Shown piece by piece: positions 1-7,629 of a stretch of 41,876 bases of DNA. Below the pieces are notes generated by a model. It was not told the origin of the DNA. It saw nothing but the letters and a program-made list of their open reading frames with translations, and made no database searches. The stretch lies in assembly GCA_028279865.1 (NCBI GenBank), contig JANQMV010000024.1, positions 1 through 41,876 of the forward strand, read 5' to 3'. A program made the translations under genes and the position numbers. Positions within the stretch are counted from its first letter, which is position 1. Each line of letters begins with the position of its first letter. This DNA is from Candidatus Altimarinota bacterium (GTDB lineage Bacteria > Patescibacteriota > Gracilibacteria > JANQMV01).

Positions 1-162
1 GTGATCAATAATATAAGAAGCTGACTCAGAAAGCCCACCTGACACATCCAAACCACCTTCTTCAAAGATATAGCTATTACTACTATCAGCACTTACCTGT
101 GTCACAGATAGAGGCATTCAGAAAATTAGAAAAGCCGAAATGAGTGAGAGAATTTTTTTCAA
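1..162 (-). CDS. Exported protein, 5' end only, with in-frame TGA in the signal peptide
   Basis: The minus strand reads a TTG at 160-162 followed by a textbook signal peptide start (KKILSLISAFLIF). A TGA stop at 118-120 follows, then an ATG at 115-117 and an open frame to the window edge. The part after the TGA (MPLSVTQVSA, then DSSNSYIFEEGG) looks like the end of a signal peptide with an AxA-like cleavage site followed by a mature N-terminus. Either translation starts at the ATG after the TGA and gives a poor export signal, or the gene is damaged, or the TGA is read through. A TAA in frame at 172-174 excludes a longer start. The mature start resembles repeat-rich surface proteins, but only about 30 residues are visible, so the function is unknown. 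Confidence 0.45.
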
Positions 163-243
163 TTGAAAAGCTTAATTTCAAATTATCGTATGATTATAGC
201 AAAAAAAACTCCAACTTTCAATGGAATTCCAATAAAAAAGCAA

Positions 244-270
244 AAAAGCCACTAAACGATAGTGGCTTTT
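244..270 (-). terminator. Rho-independent terminator hairpin
   Basis: A perfect 10-bp stem (244-253 with 261-270) around a 7-nt loop, with A-rich and T-rich flanks, lies just past the stop of the small minus-strand gene at 289-495. It would work in either direction and separates that gene from the left-edge gene. Confidence 0.7.
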
Positions 271-288
271 GGTAATGACTATTTGATT

Positions 289-495
289 CTAACCGTGTCC
301 TACATGATGAACAATGTCTCCGTCCTGATCAACAGAACACCATCCTTTTTCATCTATACCAAGACCTGTTTCTTGACAAATTGCAGCAATCTCTACTGGT
401 ACTTCACCAGCATTTTCTGGAGCTTGAGTGCTATCAGGTACTAATTCAATAGGTTGTGGACATTCTGCCTTTCCTTCTAGAAATCTTTTTGACAT
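289..495 (-). CDS. Small acidic hypothetical protein
   Basis: This encodes a 68-residue peptide starting at the ATG at 493-495. A longer frame opens from a TTG at 555, but its first 20 residues are low-complexity. The peptide begins MSKRFLEGKAE and has a proline- and glutamate-rich middle. Its C-terminal part contains two cysteines and an aspartate/histidine-rich end (DQDGDIVHHVGHG). No family was recognised. It ends in TAG, and a clean terminator lies 18 bases downstream, which supports a real transcribed gene. No ribosome binding site is visible, as for most genes here. Confidence 0.45.
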   Translation of the reverse strand: MSKRFLEGKAECPQPIELVPDSTQAPENAGEVPVEIAAICQETGLGIDEKGWCSVDQDGDIVHHVGHG

Positions 496-690
496 ATGTA
501 TATAAATGAAAATATAAAAACTAATTTGTAATTTTTTTATATTTATTTTGGACAATAATTATTGATTCTATTCGACAATTAATCAATACAAGAAAGGATT
601 GTATGTCTTTTTTTATTTACTTTAAAAGGTATTTATACTTATAATAATGTTGAACACTTTTCAACAACTTTTATTAATAATCTGCATTAA

Positions 691-1446
691 ATGAGCAACA
701 TTACTTCCGCACTTAAAAATCTCGACCTCACACCAAAACAAATTGAAGTTTACCTAACTCTCTTGCAGTATGGACAATGTACCGCCTCAACCCTCGCAAA
801 CAAACTAAGACTCAATAGAACAACACTCTATTCAATCCTCAAAGTCATGCAAGGCAGAGGACTTGTATCGAATTACAAAAAACAATCCGCCACTTTCTTC
901 AGCGCAATTTCACCTGACCTCATCCTTGAAAAAGCACGCAGAAAACTCAATGAAGCCCAAACCTACTTCAACCAAATCGAAACCATCATCCCCGAGCTAA
1001 AATCCATCGAACAACTCTACGCCAACAGCCCCAAACTCAAACTCTACGAAGGAGCTGCCGGAATCAAAACACTCTATTCAGAAACCCTTAAATCAAAAAA
1101 AATCCACGCCTTCATTCCTCTACACACCCTCCCCAAAGAACTTCACACCTTTCTAACCAAAGAATACATTGAGCTACGCAAAGAATACAAAAGCTTCACC
1201 TATGCCATGGTGGAAAACTCCCCCTTTGCCAAAAAATATCAAAAGAAAGATAAAGACTCTCATCGTGAAACAAAAATCATTCCTTATAAAAATGTTCCGC
1301 TTGATGCCGAAATTTCTTTATACGGAAAAAACAAGATTGCCATCATCTCTTTCACAGATGAACTTGTCGGCTTTAGCATTGAGAATCAAGCCATGTACAA
1401 CACCCTGCTTTCGGTTTTTAAAATCGTCTGGAATACGGTAAAGTAA
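691..1446 (+). CDS. TrmB-family winged-helix transcriptional regulator
   Basis: A 251-residue protein. Residues about 5-75 form a winged helix-turn-helix of the TrmB type: LDLTPKQIEVYLTLLQYG is the usual first helix, and TASTLANKLRLNRTTLYSIL covers the second and recognition helices. A helical linker (about 80-110) leads into a C-terminal effector domain that resembles the phospholipase-D-like fold region of TrmB relatives. TrmB proteins are mostly archaeal sugar-responsive regulators, but they also occur in candidate-phylum bacteria. The gene stands alone upstream of a repeat element and the phosphomannomutase. A role in sugar regulation is only inference. Start ATG, no Shine-Dalgarno; stop TAA. 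Confidence 0.8.
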   Translation: MSNITSALKNLDLTPKQIEVYLTLLQYGQCTASTLANKLRLNRTTLYSILKVMQGRGLVSNYKKQSATFFSAISPDLILEKARRKLNEAQTYFNQIETIIPELKSIEQLYANSPKLKLYEGAAGIKTLYSETLKSKKIHAFIPLHTLPKELHTFLTKEYIELRKEYKSFTYAMVENSPFAKKYQKKDKDSHRETKIIPYKNVPLDAEISLYGKNKIAIISFTDELVGFSIENQAMYNTLLSVFKIVWNTVK

Positions 1447-1551
1447 GGACAGCCTTGAGCTATGAGTTTTCTACTTTTACAAAAAAAGATAGAAAAGTTT
1501 AGAAGAAGAATAAAACAACTTTAATTGACTTGGAGCAGCAACCAAATAGTC

Positions 1552-1721
1552 GCGTCATTTCCACCGAAGCGATTTTATTCTTATTAATTCAACAATCTCA
1601 ATTATTATCTTGTTTGAGTTTAAGCCTAAGTGTAGTGGAGAAATCTACCTCCAGTTGACAAAGATTTCTCCACTACGTCCCGATTACGTAAACTCCATCG
1701 GGACTCCGGTCGAAACGACGC
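1552..1721. repeat. Dispersed palindromic element, family B, copy 1
   Basis: The element fills most of the 311-bp gap between the TrmB gene and the phosphomannomutase. Its outer ends form an inverted repeat (GCGTCATTTCCACCGAAG at the left; the complement of GACTCCGGTCGAAACGACGC at the right). A second inverted repeat is nested inside (GTAGTGGAGAAATCT at 1632-1646 with AGATTTCTCCACTAC at 1662-1676). The right half is closely matched at 11505-11561. No coding potential was seen. Confidence 0.8.
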
Positions 1722-1757
1722 AATTTAGAAATTTTATTTAATTTATACAACAAAATT

Positions 1758-3164
1758 ATGCTATTTGATCACATTTTTCGCGCCTATGACATCCGTGGAA
1801 TTTATCAGGAAGATTTAAATGAAGATACTGCGAGGTTAATTGGAAAAGGTTATGGAACTTATTTAATCAGAAATAATCCCCCCCCTAACTCCCCCTTGAA
1901 AAGGAGGAGAACCTTAGAAGTTGTTGTGGGAAGAGATAACCGTACGCATGGAGAAAGCCTGCAAGCGGCTTTGATTGAAGGAATTCGTTCGACAGGAATT
2001 AATGTAACAAATGTTGGTCTCGCCATCTCTCCCCTGCTCTACTTCTCAATCTGTGAGGGAGATTTTGACGGAGGAATTAATGTTACTGCCAGTCATAATC
2101 CGAAAGAATTCAATGGATTCAAATTACAAGGAAGAATGGCACATTCAATCTGTGGAGATAAAATTCAGGAGATCTTGAAGATTATCAAAAAAGAAGATTT
2201 TGAAGAATTTAAGGAAGAAGAAGGGACTCTTGCGGAAGGTAATTTCTTAACAGAATATGCAAATAAAATCAGCAGCATTGCTTCAATTGAGAATAAGCCG
2301 AAAATTGTAATTGATGCAGGAAACGGAGTTGCAGGCAAATTTGCTCCGGCACTTTTTGATTTGCTGGGGTGTGAAGTTGTTCCGCTGTATTGTGAATCAG
2401 ATGGGACATTTCCAAATCATCAGCCTGACCCGGAAGTTGAGGAAAATTTAAAGGATTTAAAAGCAAAAGTTTTGGCAGAAAAAGCTGACTTTGGGGTTGC
2501 CTTTGATGGAGACGGAGATCGTACGGGTATTGTAGATAGTGAAGGCAATCATTACCCGGCGGATTTATTAATTCTTCTCTTAGCCCGTGATATTCTAAGT
2601 CGTCATCCAAATACAAGTGTCGTCTATGATCTCAAAGCAACAGAAGTACTCAAAGAAGAAGTTATTAAATTTGGAGGTAAACCGGTTATGTCACCGACGG
2701 GACATTCTTTTGTAGAGGAATTAATGACAGAAACAGGCGCACTTCTCGGAGGGGAACTGAGTGGTCATATTTTTATTGCGGAGAATTACTATGGATTTGA
2801 TGATGCTTTCCTTGCTGCGGCAAAAATTTTGGAAATTATCACTAAATCTGGAAAGCCTCTCAAAGAACATCTTGCTGATTTACCACAGACGTATAACACT
2901 CCAGAAATTAAACTTGGTTGTGCGGAAGAACATAAGTTTAGAACTGTTGATAAAATCACAAAACATTTTGTAAATAAATACGAATGCCTAACGATTGACG
3001 GGGTACGAATTGATTTTGGTGAAGGTGCTTGGGGAATTTGCCGTGCTTCGAATACAAGCCCGAAGTTGACTCTTCGTTTCGAAGCAAAAAGTCCTGAAAG
3101 ATTAGAGAAAATTAAAGAGGAGGTTTTGGAGCATCTAAGAGGTTATGAGGAGATAGAGTTTTAA
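1758..3164 (+). CDS. Phosphomannomutase/phosphoglucomutase
   Basis: A 468-residue alpha-D-phosphohexomutase that interconverts hexose 6- and 1-phosphates (mannose or glucose), feeding nucleotide-sugar synthesis. Visible motifs are the N-terminal FRAYDIRG, the catalytic phosphoserine loop TASHNP (Ser112), the metal-binding loop DGDGDR (250-255), the sugar-binding loop GGELSGH (331-337) and a C-terminal phosphate-binding region. Length is normal for the family apart from an extra proline/arginine-rich stretch at residues about 40-52, where a dispersed C-rich repeat is read in frame (see 1878-1914). Start ATG, no Shine-Dalgarno; stop TAA. Substrate preference cannot be fixed from sequence alone. 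Confidence 0.93.
   Translation: MLFDHIFRAYDIRGIYQEDLNEDTARLIGKGYGTYLIRNNPPPNSPLKRRRTLEVVVGRDNRTHGESLQAALIEGIRSTGINVTNVGLAISPLLYFSICEGDFDGGINVTASHNPKEFNGFKLQGRMAHSICGDKIQEILKIIKKEDFEEFKEEEGTLAEGNFLTEYANKISSIASIENKPKIVIDAGNGVAGKFAPALFDLLGCEVVPLYCESDGTFPNHQPDPEVEENLKDLKAKVLAEKADFGVAFDGDGDRTGIVDSEGNHYPADLLILLLARDILSRHPNTSVVYDLKATEVLKEEVIKFGGKPVMSPTGHSFVEELMTETGALLGGELSGHIFIAENYYGFDDAFLAAAKILEIITKSGKPLKEHLADLPQTYNTPEIKLGCAEEHKFRTVDKITKHFVNKYECLTIDGVRIDFGEGAWGICRASNTSPKLTLRFEAKSPERLEKIKEEVLEHLRGYEEIEF
1878..1914. repeat. Family C C/G-run repeat inside the phosphomannomutase
   Basis: A run of eight C, a short TAACT spacer, five C, then a complementary GGAGGA arm. On the minus strand it resembles the intergenic copies at 17269-17300 and 31541-31581, which share the core GGGGGAGGTTAGGAGGGG type. 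It is translated as about 12 residues (NPPPNSPLKRRR) between the first helix and the strand ending VVVGRD, and it keeps the reading frame. Confidence 0.7.
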
Positions 3165-3236
3165 TAAATTACTTTACGTAACATGGATGATAAAGTTAAA
3201 AAATACATACTTTTGCTTAATAAATTAGATTAAAAC

Positions 3237-3512
3237 ATGGAAAATTTTGAACAAAGGATAGCTCAAGAAATAAGCGTAAAACACGGCTATGATTCAAATA
3301 AAACGTTTGAAAACAAACAAGGGTTTCAAGTTACTTGGTTTAATTCCGATTATAGGAACAAAAAACGTAATCCCGGTATTTATATAAGACTTTTCAAGCC
3401 TAACGGTGGGATGAAAGAGGAAAAATATTTTGAATTTGGACAAGAGGACGATGCGCAAAAACAATTGGATGATTATATTAATACTCTGAAAGCGTGGGAA
3501 AGTGTTGGCTAA
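3237..3512 (+). CDS. Hypothetical small soluble protein
   Basis: A 91-residue charged protein with no recognised family. It has an N-terminal helix (residues 1-16), a strand-rich middle with aromatic residues (FQVTWFNSDY, GIYIRLFKPNGG) and a C-terminal amphipathic helix. It is preceded by a 16-codon in-frame ORF (3183-3233, ending TAA) only three bases upstream. This could be a leader peptide, or a longer ancestral protein cut by a stop. Stop TAA. Confidence 0.55.
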   Translation: MENFEQRIAQEISVKHGYDSNKTFENKQGFQVTWFNSDYRNKKRNPGIYIRLFKPNGGMKEEKYFEFGQEDDAQKQLDDYINTLKAWESVG

Positions 3513-3611
3513 GCAAGACCTGTCTAAAAGACTGCCCCCACATTTAAAAAAGTTGAGATAAAATAAAAAATTTAATTTTTATTTTAATTTATTAAATAAT
3601 TTAAAAACCTT

Positions 3612-4298
3612 ATGAAGACAGCCTCTTTCTTTATTTCTCTCATTGCAATGCCAATCATTTTTAGTGGCTGTAGTCAAGAAATAGCGACATCGAATACCAG
3701 TCAAGATACAAATCAAAATTGTAGTTTAATTGCAAAAGAATTAAATAAACATAAAAGCAAAAATAAAGAATTGATAAAACAATTAAACAAAGCAAAAGCT
3801 TTGAATTCAGAAGCAAGCAATGAAATAAAAAAGAACAATATTCCAAAAAAGAAAATGGAAATTTATAGCTTAATTTCCTTTGAATATCCTGGTACATGGA
3901 GTGGTTTGAAATTACCGGAAAGAATGGAAGAAAACAAACTATCAGGACTACCGACAATATCAATTGCGCCTAAAAACATTGCTTACGGTGATATGAATTG
4001 GAGTCAAATCGACTTTTATTTTTCAATAAATGATATTTCTGAAAAATTATTAAAAGAATACAATCAAAGTGAATTTCAAGTTAGCTCCGAATTAATTGAT
4101 GGCATCCAAGCCAGTGTTGTAAACTTCCCTTTGGATGAAAGTAAAACTGCTTCAAAATCCAGGACAGGCGGTAAAAAATATTTTATTTCATTGCCTGGAA
4201 ATATAAAAACTCTAGTAATTTGGAAACAAGCTAGGACCACAGATGAATTCGAAAGTGAATTTGAAAATATTATTAATTCTATTAAATTCCACCATTAA
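3612..4298 (+). CDS. Putative lipoprotein with coiled-coil
   Basis: A 228-residue protein with a lipoprotein signal: hydrophobic residues 1-17, then a lipobox (FSGC) placing the lipidated cysteine at about residue 20. Residues about 35-80 are lysine-, asparagine- and glutamate-rich and likely coiled-coil. A globular C-terminal domain follows, beginning SFEYPGTWSG. The pattern lipobox, spacer and beta-rich domain resembles surface lipoproteins with PsbP-like domains, but no confident family match can be claimed. It stands alone on the plus strand. Stop TAA. Confidence 0.7.
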   Translation: MKTASFFISLIAMPIIFSGCSQEIATSNTSQDTNQNCSLIAKELNKHKSKNKELIKQLNKAKALNSEASNEIKKNNIPKKKMEIYSLISFEYPGTWSGLKLPERMEENKLSGLPTISIAPKNIAYGDMNWSQIDFYFSINDISEKLLKEYNQSEFQVSSELIDGIQASVVNFPLDESKTASKSRTGGKKYFISLPGNIKTLVIWKQARTTDEFESEFENIINSIKFHH

Positions 4299-4350
4299 TC
4301 AGTCCTTTATAGAGTATCAATTATATATTTAAGATCCTTTTTGCTGATTG

Positions 4351-4485
4351 ATGTGTTCTTCACCTCAATCTCCTATGCTTGAAGGTGAAAAACACCTTCA
4401 AGAGCAGAATATTGATATAACAATCCTCAAAAAACTGATTAAGAAATCCGTTGCTGAAATGAGGGAAAACTATCCTACAAAATAA
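4351..4485 (+). CDS. Possible 44-residue small protein
   Basis: A short open frame from ATG at 4351 to TAA at 4485 in the gap between the lipoprotein and the next gene. The peptide has a polar N-terminus (MCSSPQSPMLEGEK) and an amphipathic, lysine-rich helix (LKKLIKKSVAEMRENYPTK). No ribosome binding site or family is visible. A short inverted repeat within it (GAAGGTGaaaaaCACCTTC, about 4381-4399) could instead mean this is non-coding. Confidence 0.3.
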   Translation: MCSSPQSPMLEGEKHLQEQNIDITILKKLIKKSVAEMRENYPTK

Positions 4486-4499
4486 GAGTTAATTCTTAT

Positions 4500-4528
4500 T
4501 TGACATTTCTGGTTTTTTATTATATTTT
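4500..4528 (+). promoter_or_regulatory. Sigma70-type promoter
   Basis: TTGACA at 4500-4505 and TATTTT at 4523-4528 with a 17-bp spacer, about 35 bases upstream of the ATG at 4563. It would drive the two-gene unit 4563-6438. Confidence 0.5.
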
Positions 4529-4562
4529 GTTGTGCCAATTATTTGTATAACAGATATTAATT

Positions 4563-5189
4563 ATGACTGAGAAGCAAGATACTTTTGGAGAGATTGCACA
4601 AGTAACACCACTAAAAGCGGCAGAAACTCTTTCTGACTCAAGATTGTTTATGGATGAAACAGATCCAGTTGCAGGGCAATTCTCTGAGTCAATGAAAAAA
4701 TTAGATGAAGCTCTGCTTGAAGGAACGCAGGAACTGCAAGAAAAAGTTGCATTGATTTTTAAAGAAATGGAAATGAAGGTTTTTAAGCTACACCCTGCAA
4801 TTATGAAAAGATTAATTGAGGATTTAAATACTTTAGCTAAAAGTATTCGGACAGATGTGAATAAAAGCTTAAAACACCAACATGAAAATGGATATGAAAG
4901 GAAAACCCCTGGGATCTGCTGTGTTTTAGACGTAAATGAAGAACCCGTGACAGAAGCTGGGGCATTAGACAAACTTCCTAAGGGTTCTTATACAATAAAC
5001 GCACGTGTGAATTTTAAAGCAGATGCAATGAATAACGTTAAGAAGTGTTTTGCAAAATCCAGCTATCTTAAAAACAAAGTCGTTGAAGAACTTAGCAATT
5101 TGTTTGGTAGCTGTGAAGTTACAAATTTAAGAACTGATCAAGGTGATCGTGTAGATGCTGTTATTTTCACTTTTGATCTAAAAATATAA
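4563..5189 (+). CDS. Hypothetical protein paired with asparaginase-like gene
   Basis: A 208-residue protein with no recognised family. Residues 1-110 are acidic and mostly helical, including a region rich in E, Q and K likely to form a helical bundle or coiled coil. Residues about 115-208 look like an alpha/beta domain ending in a regular strand (VDAVIFTFDLKI). No signal peptide or membrane segment is present. Its stop is one base before the ATG of the GatD/asparaginase-like gene, so the two are almost certainly co-transcribed, and translational coupling is likely. A partner role for the asparaginase is inference only. Stop TAA. Confidence 0.65.
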   Translation: MTEKQDTFGEIAQVTPLKAAETLSDSRLFMDETDPVAGQFSESMKKLDEALLEGTQELQEKVALIFKEMEMKVFKLHPAIMKRLIEDLNTLAKSIRTDVNKSLKHQHENGYERKTPGICCVLDVNEEPVTEAGALDKLPKGSYTINARVNFKADAMNNVKKCFAKSSYLKNKVVEELSNLFGSCEVTNLRTDQGDRVDAVIFTFDLKI

Positions 5190-5190
5190 A

Positions 5191-6438
5191 ATGTTTCGAA
5201 GAAGAAAAGCAGAAGAGTACCCCACTGAAGAAAACATTTACGGTGATTTTGAAGACGTAACTAGCCCCGAATGGAGCTGGGATATTCTTGCAAAAATCTT
5301 AGAAAGCCAAAAAGCAACTAAGAAAAAAATCTTAGTGATTATTACAGGTGGAACAATTGCGATGAAAAAACAAAGAGGAAAAGAAGGACTAATGCCAGCT
5401 GAGACACCTGAAGAAATACTCGAAAGTATCCCAAAAAAAATCAGAGACTTGATTGAGATAGACGTTGAATATATCTCCAATGAAGACAGTGTTGATATTG
5501 AAAGCCCCGAAGTCTCTTTAATCAGTCAAAAAATCCTTGAGAAAAAGGACGAATACGACGGAATAGTTGTTACTCACGGAACAGACAGAATGTCAGAAAA
5601 TGCTTCTAAAGTCGCATTTATGACCAAAGGTATTGATAAAAGTGTAATCTTCACAGGAGCTATGAAGGGGGCAGATGAGATAAATTTTGATGGTCCAGAT
5701 AATCTTAAAAGGGCATTGCTTGCGTCATTACATCCTGACCTAAAAGGGGTCTATGTTGCAATGCACCAAAGATTAATGCTTGCGGTACGTTCAATGAAAA
5801 AATTTGGAGAAATTGATGCCTTCAGATCCATAGATTCAGAAGACTGCGGAAGGTTTAAGAAAATCTATAAACTAAACTTGAGTTACACAGGTACTCTTAA
5901 AGACACTGAACCTGAGTATTTTGAAGAATTCAAAAATATTGAAGGATGTATTCAGCCAATTGACATGACGGTACTTGAGGACAACTACAGCCTGAAAAAA
6001 GCTTTCAATTCAGCTCTGGAAGATGACAAAGTCAAATTTATCATCCTAAAAGGATATGGAGACGGCAATCTTTCTTCTCCAGAAAAAAAACCTTGGTTAT
6101 TTAATAAAATTAAAGAGTGCAAGGACGCAAATAAAGTCGTCCTAGTAACTTCAGATCTTGAGAAAAAGTCAGCGGAATCACAGTACAAAGGAGGACAGGC
6201 AGCTTTGGCAGTTGGAGCAATTCCGGCTAATCACATAAATAAAGCAGCCCTAAAAGCAAAAATCTATGCACTAGTAACAAAGCATCGTTATTCAAAAAAA
6301 GGCTTATCGGATAGGGAGGTAGCCCAAAAAGATATAGAGATATATAATGACTTGGTAATAAATTTTTTCAAACAACATGTAGGAGAAGACTGTAACCTTC
6401 CTTCTAAAAGATTGGAATACCAACTTTCTTATTCATAA
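5191..6438 (+). CDS. Asparaginase / GatD-like amidohydrolase
   Basis: A 415-residue cytoplasmic protein of the asparaginase/GatD family, which releases ammonia from asparagine or, in archaeal GatDE, from glutamine for tRNA-dependent amidation. Catalytic elements are visible: TGGTI at 52-56 (nucleophile Thr), HGTD at 129-132 (Thr/Asp pair) and a lysine at 203 or 204 after RSM. About 45 residues precede the core domain, which is longer than type I asparaginases and recalls the N-terminal addition of GatD. No gatE is present in the window, so true amidotransferase function is unproven. It is co-transcribed with the upstream unknown gene. Stop TAA. Confidence 0.75.
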   Translation: MFRRRKAEEYPTEENIYGDFEDVTSPEWSWDILAKILESQKATKKKILVIITGGTIAMKKQRGKEGLMPAETPEEILESIPKKIRDLIEIDVEYISNEDSVDIESPEVSLISQKILEKKDEYDGIVVTHGTDRMSENASKVAFMTKGIDKSVIFTGAMKGADEINFDGPDNLKRALLASLHPDLKGVYVAMHQRLMLAVRSMKKFGEIDAFRSIDSEDCGRFKKIYKLNLSYTGTLKDTEPEYFEEFKNIEGCIQPIDMTVLEDNYSLKKAFNSALEDDKVKFIILKGYGDGNLSSPEKKPWLFNKIKECKDANKVVLVTSDLEKKSAESQYKGGQAALAVGAIPANHINKAALKAKIYALVTKHRYSKKGLSDREVAQKDIEIYNDLVINFFKQHVGEDCNLPSKRLEYQLSYS

Positions 6439-6471
6439 AAAAAGAGACTCAATCTATCAAGTCTCTTTTTT
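6437..6471. terminator. Bidirectional terminator
   Basis: A 12-bp perfect stem (6438-6449 with 6460-6471), A-rich on the left and T-rich on the right. It sits between two convergent genes, the asparaginase-like gene and DHQ synthase II, and can stop transcription in both directions. Confidence 0.85.
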
Positions 6472-6488
6472 CAGATTATCGTTTATAT

Positions 6489-7511
6489 TTATCTTTCCTG
6501 GATTGTCTCCTTCACCTGAACTCCAAAATGCCGACCGGCTTCCTCCGTATAAGCCAAAACCTTATCACCCGGCTTAAGATGCGTAATCGAAAGCGGCTCA
6601 CCTTCCGGAGAAGTCAGGCGAATTGTTTCTGCGTTTTGCATAATCAGAGTTACTTCCCTCCCCTCCTTTGTCTTCGCCCGCACAAGCATCATCGGACGTT
6701 TTTCAATCTTATTACGACCGACAACAGCAACTTCTGTGTTCCCCTCTTTATCTACAACTAAAACTTCAGAACCTGATTTAAGCTCCATCATATACTGAGT
6801 CTTGTTATTCGGAATACGTACATAAGCATGTACCGCTCCGGCATTCACTCGAAATGGACGCGGATCACAGTAAGGCGATTCCACATTTTCATTGTAAACC
6901 AAGAACATCGCCGAAGAAGTATCGCCGGCTAAAATCCCCTTCCCCGGAGGAAGGATACTGCCTGTATCTACACAACAACGATCAGACATTGCCACAGGTT
7001 CGGTGCCAATAATTTCAGCCTCCACTAGTTCTAATTTCTCATTGTTAGATTCTCTAATCACCTTCGCGGTCTCTTTGATCTCTTGAAAATCATCCGTCTC
7101 AAGCAAAATTCCATCCGCCCCCTTTTCCATTGTCGTTAAAGCAATTTTTGCCTCCTCAGCAGATTTCACAGTCTGAATTAAGTTTGTTGTTTTAGAAATC
7201 AGATTTTCAAGCGGAATAATCGTCCAATCAGCTTGCCCTTCCTCTGTTTCTTTGTTTTGAATAATCACAGGTATTTTGCCACTCTCCGCAATAACTTTGT
7301 CTTCATCCTCTTTCCGGTTAATCTTCACGATCTTTACATCTTTACCCAAAATAAAATCACCATCCTCTGCAATCGTCTTAATTTTACTCAATTCATGCAC
7401 TTTCTGCGTGTCGCCTTTTTTTACTTGAACAGCATCCACACCACTTTCCAAAGCAGTCGTGATCAGCTTCTTATCAAAAGGATCCACCTTTACCCAAAAT
7501 ATTTTTTTCAT
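6489..7511 (-). CDS. 3-dehydroquinate synthase II (archaeal type)
   Basis: A 340-residue protein of the DHQ synthase II family (archaeal AroB', MJ1249 type). It shows the family's hallmark C-terminal half: AMSDRCCVDTGSILPPGKG, the PRPFRVNAGAVHAYV block and QNAETIRL, ending with RHFGVQVKE. Archaeal members use an aminodideoxyheptulosonate precursor and NAD to make 3-dehydroquinate, bypassing DAHP. A related enzyme (GriH) makes aminohydroxybenzoate. This is an unusual family for a bacterium, and no other shikimate gene is nearby. Start ATG; stop TAA. The family assignment is firm; the pathway role here is inferred. Confidence 0.88.
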   Translation of the reverse strand: MKKIFWVKVDPFDKKLITTALESGVDAVQVKKGDTQKVHELSKIKTIAEDGDFILGKDVKIVKINRKEDEDKVIAESGKIPVIIQNKETEEGQADWTIIPLENLISKTTNLIQTVKSAEEAKIALTTMEKGADGILLETDDFQEIKETAKVIRESNNEKLELVEAEIIGTEPVAMSDRCCVDTGSILPPGKGILAGDTSSAMFLVYNENVESPYCDPRPFRVNAGAVHAYVRIPNNKTQYMMELKSGSEVLVVDKEGNTEVAVVGRNKIEKRPMMLVRAKTKEGREVTLIMQNAETIRLTSPEGEPLSITHLKPGDKVLAYTEEAGRHFGVQVKETIQER

Positions 7512-7538
7512 AATTTATAAATAATTAAAGTCTTTAAG

Positions 7539-7615
7539 TCCCCCTTCGCAAGAGGGATACAGGGGGCTAAAGAGCAAAAGGGAAATAAGCCCTCCAATAC
7601 CCCTTTTTAAGGGAG
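7539..7615. repeat. Family C G/C-run repeats between DHQ synthase and ssb
   Basis: Two adjacent runs: CCCCCTTCGCAAGAGGG followed by GGGGGC, then a copy of the CCCT(n)AGGG type (CCCTCCAATACCCCTTTTTA then GGGAG) related to the elements at 1878, 17269 and 31541. The stretch is non-coding and lies upstream of the DHQ synthase start. Confidence 0.6.
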
Positions 7616-7629
7616 TAATTTATAATTTC

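Noticed and set aside
4520-4972. 150-residue ORF on the minus strand
   Set aside because: It overlaps the plus-strand gene at 4563-5189, which is supported by a promoter and by tight coupling to the next gene. The serine-rich, hydrophobic reading looks like an antisense frame.
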